Assembly: GCA_028292305.1 (NCBI GenBank)
Contig: JAQGMQ010000235.1
Coordinates: 1-9,572, forward strand
Source: Rhodoferax sp.
GTDB taxonomy: Bacteria > Pseudomonadota > Gammaproteobacteria > Burkholderiales > Burkholderiaceae_C
Reading direction: 5' to 3'
DNA length: 9,572 nucleotides
Shown: in pieces, positions 6,833-9,572 of the stretch
How the letters are laid out: every line of letters starts with the position of its first letter
How positions within the stretch are numbered: position 1 is the stretch's first letter
Program-made: the position numbers and the translations under genes
The notes under the pieces: generated by a model
Told to the model about the DNA's origin: nothing
The model's input: only the letters and a program-made list of their open reading frames with translations
The model's database searches: none

Positions 6833-8232
6833 GAAAGGGTTCCATTGGACGAAGTCAGGGCGGCAATTTTGCCTCCAGCGGGGCGTTTAAGCATCGGGCG
6901 AGCAGAGATAGTCCCCAAAACCGGCAGGTCAAGGATGTCGACCAAGTCCTGCGTGGAGCGCACGCGGCGGTTGGTCAATTCCAACAGGAGCGCCAACCCG
7001 ATGCCAAGAAGAGTGCCCAGGAAGACAGAGAGTGCGACATTCAGCACCACTCGCGGGGCGGATGGTCGGTCAGGCGGCGAGGCGGGGTTGAGCAGCGTGC
7101 TGTTGGATTGGCTGTTTTGACTTTCGACATAGGTCTGCGAAGCGCGCTGACTCAGCGATTCATAAGTACGCCGGGCCGTGTCCACGTCGTTGCGCAACAC
7201 ATTCAATTCATCACGCTGTTTGTTGAGTTGCAGCACGCGACCCTTCTGTGCCTGTAGCGCACCTTGAAGCTGCTGCTCACGCTGCTTACCTACTTCGTAG
7301 GTGGTGTTTATTGACGTTGTGATTCTGGCAGTTTCGCGCTCCAACTGGGAACGCAGCGTCGCAAGCTCAGCCTCGGTCCGTTGGATCATCGGATGATTTT
7401 TGCCCAGCGTGACACTGCTCTCCTGCAGCTTGGCATCTAGACGTGCAATGTCGCCTTTCAAGCCGTTGATCAGTGGGCTTTGCATCACTTCAGCAATCGT
7501 GTCCGATTTTCCATTTTGGCGTTTGCTCTGGCTGTCCGTGGTCTGAGCCTGTACGCCAGTGAGTTGGCTTGAGGTCTCGTTGAGCTTGGCAATTTCGTAG
7601 TCGAGCCGCTCATCGGCTGACGCAATGCCATGCTCCTGCTGGTAGGTACTGAGTGCCTGCTGCGCTTTGTCTAGCCGGTCGCGCATCAGCTTGACCTGCT
7701 CATTGAAAAATGCGGCGTACTGGCGGGCCGGCGCGAGCTTCAGGTCTAGATTAATGTCGAGATACGCTTGCGCGAAGGCATTCGCTACCTCAGTGGCGCG
7801 CTCTGGCGACCGCGCGGTATAGGAAATACTGATGACGTTACTGTCACGCGAGGGCCGGGCGAGTAGGCCATTTTGCAGCCGAGGCGCAATCCAGGTGATG
7901 AAGTCGATATTGCCTTGCGTAGCTTCATGCCACTGCGCGCGCATCTTCTCGTCCTGATCGAGCTTTAGAAGCCTGGCCGCGATTTGCCCCACTCGCTCGC
8001 TACCGATAATGTCGATCTGTGTTGCCATGTAAGCTGGAGCCATCATGCCGGCAAGCATTACACCGGTAACAGGATCAGGCGATTTAACGTCAAGCACGAC
8101 CGCCGCAGCTGCGGTGTACTGCTTCGGTAGATACAAGTTATAGGCCAACGTGGCGAGGACGGTGACGATCAGAGTCAGCAGCGCGGCTTTGTAGCGCGCG
8201 CGCAGGATCAGCAGAAATTGTTGAGGACTCAT
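6829..8232 (-). CDS. epsF: EpsF: Wzz-type chain-length determinant
   Basis: A 467-residue polysaccharide co-polymerase of the Wzz/Wzc membrane type. A Wzz domain starts at residue 3 (QQFLLILRARYK) and the first transmembrane helix is at about 17-35. A large periplasmic part follows, containing TQIDIIGSERV (71-81), VISISYTARSPERATEVANA (133-152) and long coiled-coil stretches (about 175-230 and 255-370) with LGKNHPMI (276-283). A Pro-rich PASPPDRPSAPR (383-394) leads into the second transmembrane helix (about 396-418) and a short cytoplasmic tail with RSTQDLVDILDLPVLGTI (425-442). No kinase domain is fused; the ATPase is the separate EpsG, as in other Eps clusters. It forms the periplasmic scaffold linking polymerisation to EpsE. 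The start follows the epsE stop by 10 bases, with only a weak GAG-type ribosome site. The length fits the family. Confidence 0.95.
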   Translation of the reverse strand: MSPQQFLLILRARYKAALLTLIVTVLATLAYNLYLPKQYTAAAAVVLDVKSPDPVTGVMLAGMMAPAYMATQIDIIGSERVGQIAARLLKLDQDEKMRAQWHEATQGNIDFITWIAPRLQNGLLARPSRDSNVISISYTARSPERATEVANAFAQAYLDINLDLKLAPARQYAAFFNEQVKLMRDRLDKAQQALSTYQQEHGIASADERLDYEIAKLNETSSQLTGVQAQTTDSQSKRQNGKSDTIAEVMQSPLINGLKGDIARLDAKLQESSVTLGKNHPMIQRTEAELATLRSQLERETARITTSINTTYEVGKQREQQLQGALQAQKGRVLQLNKQRDELNVLRNDVDTARRTYESLSQRASQTYVESQNSQSNSTLLNPASPPDRPSAPRVVLNVALSVFLGTLLGIGLALLLELTNRRVRSTQDLVDILDLPVLGTISARPMLKRPAGGKIAALTSSNGTLS

Positions 8233-8242
8233 GGCTTCTCGC

Positions 8243-9049
8243 TTAGAAGAGGCTTTCGCGCACGTAGATCACATCGTTCGGTTGCAACAGATCGGTAAGT
8301 GCAGGCGAAAATTTTTCCACGACCCCAGCGGCATTGCGGCGATGCAGCTGCAAGCGGCTTTCGGTGCCGCGCGCGGTGGGTCCGCCGCCAGTGGCCAACC
8401 CCTGCATGACGGTCATTCCGCGCTCGATTCGGAACGAACCCGCGCGCTGTGCTTCACCATAGATATAAAACACAGGCGCCTTCTGCACGTAGAGCGTATC
8501 GCCGCTGTTGACGACAACGTCATTGTCGAGCCTACTGTCCAAAAACAGCGCAGGAACGTCGATGACCTTGCGAAACGACGCGCCGTCACGCACACCAGTC
8601 AGGATAACCATGTCGTCAGCCTGTGCGGTGGCTCCCCCGGCCATCGCCAGCATGTCACTGACGCGTATGTTTGCGGTTTCAAGAGGATAACGTCCTGGCC
8701 GGTTTACTTGGCCCAGAACCGAGGCCTGGCTCCCGCGCATCTGAGTCAGTACGATGTTGACCTGCGGCTGCAGCAAAAAACCACCGGCTTTCAGCGCATC
8801 TGCGATCTTCTTCTCCGCTCCGCCTATGCTCAGGCCGCCAAGTTCCATGGCGCCGATCAGTGGATAGCTGATGCTGCCATTCTCCGATACACGGCCTTCA
8901 ACAGTGAGATCTGGATTCTGGAAAACGGTAATGCGGATTGCATCACCTGCACCCAGCCGGTAGTCGTTCTTGTCCTGCGGTTGCGCAACAGCAAGCTGCA
9001 GCAGGGCAATGGCAGTCAGAAACAGAACGAAATTTCGTATCGTACGCAT
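8243..9049 (-). CDS. epsE: EpsE: Wza-like polysaccharide export (OPX) protein
   Basis: A 268-residue periplasmic export protein. A signal peptide covers residues 1-22 (MRTIRN, then a hydrophobic run ending LAVA before QPQ). Because there is no cysteine at the cleavage point, it should be cut by signal peptidase I and not be lipid-anchored. The poly-export domain covers about 29-104 (DYRLGAGDAIRITVFQNPDL, GSISYPLIG). Two SLBB domains follow: about 109-190 (VLGQVNRPGRYPLE, MLAMAGGAT, GDTLYV) and about 193-265 (VFYIYGEAQRAGSFRIERG, GLATGGGPTARG, NDVIYVRE). The protein ends two to four residues after the last strand, so the C-terminal membrane helix of E. coli Wza is absent. It probably forms the periplasmic export ring joining EpsF to the outer membrane. 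The ATG at 9049 was chosen because GGTGA lies five bases upstream and it gives a clean signal peptide. In-frame ATGs at 9061 and 9160 are less likely. Confidence 0.94.
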   Translation of the reverse strand: MRTIRNFVLFLTAIALLQLAVAQPQDKNDYRLGAGDAIRITVFQNPDLTVEGRVSENGSISYPLIGAMELGGLSIGGAEKKIADALKAGGFLLQPQVNIVLTQMRGSQASVLGQVNRPGRYPLETANIRVSDMLAMAGGATAQADDMVILTGVRDGASFRKVIDVPALFLDSRLDNDVVVNSGDTLYVQKAPVFYIYGEAQRAGSFRIERGMTVMQGLATGGGPTARGTESRLQLHRRNAAGVVEKFSPALTDLLQPNDVIYVRESLF

Positions 9050-9110
9050 TGGAGTCACCATTATTGAATTGCAGGGTAAGCAAAATGTTGCATAAGTGGG
9101 CGCTGAACTT
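9050..9110 (-). other. 61-base gap between epsL and epsE
   Basis: This is the longest stretch in the window without coding sequence, apart from the ribosome site at its 3' end. It holds short overlapping inverted words (GCAA...TTGC...GCAA, stems of four bases) but no stem followed by a T-run, and no convincing -35/-10 pair. I see nothing here that would separate transcription of epsL and epsE. Confidence 0.5.
9055..9059 (-). promoter_or_regulatory. Ribosome binding site deciding the epsE start
   Basis: On the minus strand GGTGA lies five bases before the ATG at 9049 and is complementary to the anti-Shine-Dalgarno end of 16S rRNA. The alternative ATG at 9061 lies just upstream of it and has no comparable site, so the shorter EpsE is preferred. 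Confidence 0.55.
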
Positions 9111-9572
9111 TTAGAAATTGACTTCCGCGCCAAGTGTTGCGGCGTTGCTGTTGAAGTCAAATCCAGTCAGGTTAGACGAGCGGCGCTGATTTTGGAGCGA
9201 AAAGGTAACCGAGATGAAGCGCCGGGGGCGCCAGTCTATGGCGACCGATGCCTGGCGAGTAATGTCTCGGCGGTTTGTCGGCAGACCAAGACCGGGAAGC
9301 GCACCCTCGTATTCCTGCGTCAGGTAGTCATAGTTGAGTCGCAGCGCTGTGTGCGCCGTGGCACGGTAGACCGGCGAAATCGACAACCTATTATTGGCAA
9401 TGAAACTGCTCGAATCGGTCTGGTACGCGCCAAGGGTGCGTGAGAGCGCGGCATTCAGACCTATCTTCGCTGTGGGGTTCCACGCGACGCCCAGATTGGC
9501 ATTGGGTCCACTGAAATCACGCTGCGGCACACCTGGATGAGTTCTTTCGAAAAAACCTATCCGCGACGTCAG
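9111..9572 (-). CDS. epsL: EpsL-type outer-membrane beta-barrel protein, C-terminal part (cut by window edge)
   Basis: The frame is open from base 9572 down to the stop at 9111, giving the last 153 residues; the N-terminus is outside the window. The sequence is a run of alternating polar and hydrophobic strands, for example KIGLNAALSRTLG, NRLSISPVYRATAHTALRL, ITRQASVAIDWRPRRFISVT and TLGAEVNF. The final residue is Phe, the signature of outer-membrane beta-barrels recognised by the BAM machinery. Position directly before epsE, together with this barrel character, matches the EpsL family of EPS operons. I infer that it forms the outer-membrane exit for the polymer or supports it. The reading starts before the window; an in-frame GTG at 9530 is internal and not a start. 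Other barrel families cannot be fully excluded from the C-terminus alone. Confidence 0.8.
   Translation of the reverse strand: MTSRIGFFERTHPGVPQRDFSGPNANLGVAWNPTAKIGLNAALSRTLGAYQTDSSSFIANNRLSISPVYRATAHTALRLNYDYLTQEYEGALPGLGLPTNRRDITRQASVAIDWRPRRFISVTFSLQNQRRSSNLTGFDFNSNAATLGAEVNF

Noticed and set aside
8231..9067. A 278-codon plus-strand open frame opposite epsE
   Set aside because: Composition is low-quality, no family resemblance is visible, and it mirrors the well-supported epsE coding frame. It is a shadow frame of a G+C-rich gene.
9068..9092. Short overlapping inverted words (GCAA/TTGC) after the epsL stop, considered as a terminator
   Set aside because: Stems are only four bases, with no G+C-rich core and no T-run, so it cannot be supported as a terminator.

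Overview
The window is one continuous stretch of an exopolysaccharide (EPS) biosynthesis and export operon. All ten coding regions lie on the minus strand, so the operon reads from right (9572) to left (1). The export genes recognisably belong to the EpsL/EpsE/EpsF/EpsG set described in the methanolan cluster of Methylobacillus and common in Betaproteobacteria. With the moderately high G+C (roughly 55-60 % by eye), this suggests a betaproteobacterium, possibly Burkholderiales or a related order. Genus cannot be told from this window.

Layout in order of transcription. First come the envelope export genes: the 3' end of epsL (outer-membrane beta-barrel, 9111-9572), epsE (periplasmic OPX/Wza-type export protein, 8243-9049), epsF (Wzz-type chain-length determinant, 6829-8232) and epsG (Wzc-kinase-like ATPase with an extra N-terminal domain, 5948-6832). 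Next is the assembly block: an ExoA-like family 2 glycosyltransferase with membrane segments (4836-5897), a family 4 glycosyltransferase (3664-4839), a secreted GH16 glycanase with an intact EIDILE catalytic motif (2805-3671), a Wzy/O-antigen-ligase-like polymerase (1425-2795), and two tandem paralogous family 2 glycosyltransferases (370-1428, and 1-373, cut by the window edge).

Spacing is very tight. Four junctions are 4-base ATGA overlaps, one is an 8-base overlap, and the gaps are only 9, 10, 50 and 61 bases, so the genes are probably co-transcribed and partly translationally coupled. No gene-free stretch exceeds 61 bases. I see no promoter, terminator, RNA gene, mobile element, repeat array or CRISPR.

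How the genes fit together (inference from families): cytoplasmic glycosyltransferases build a repeat unit on a lipid carrier and the Wzy-like protein polymerises it. EpsF/EpsG control chain length, EpsE with EpsL carry the polymer through the periplasm and outer membrane, and the GH16 enzyme trims or clears polymer in the periplasm. The initiating phosphoglycosyltransferase and the flippase are not in the window and presumably lie outside it.

The observations most worth following are: (1) the EpsG N-terminus, whose two 24-residue motifs separated by 5 residues match the layout of the c-di-GMP-binding MshEN domain; (2) an EpsE that lacks both a lipobox cysteine and the C-terminal outer-membrane helix of Wza, next to a beta-barrel gene, which suggests a two-part outer-membrane exit; (3) an ExoA-like transferase plus an ExoK-like GH16 enzyme, recalling succinoglycan-type chemistry inside an Eps-type export system.
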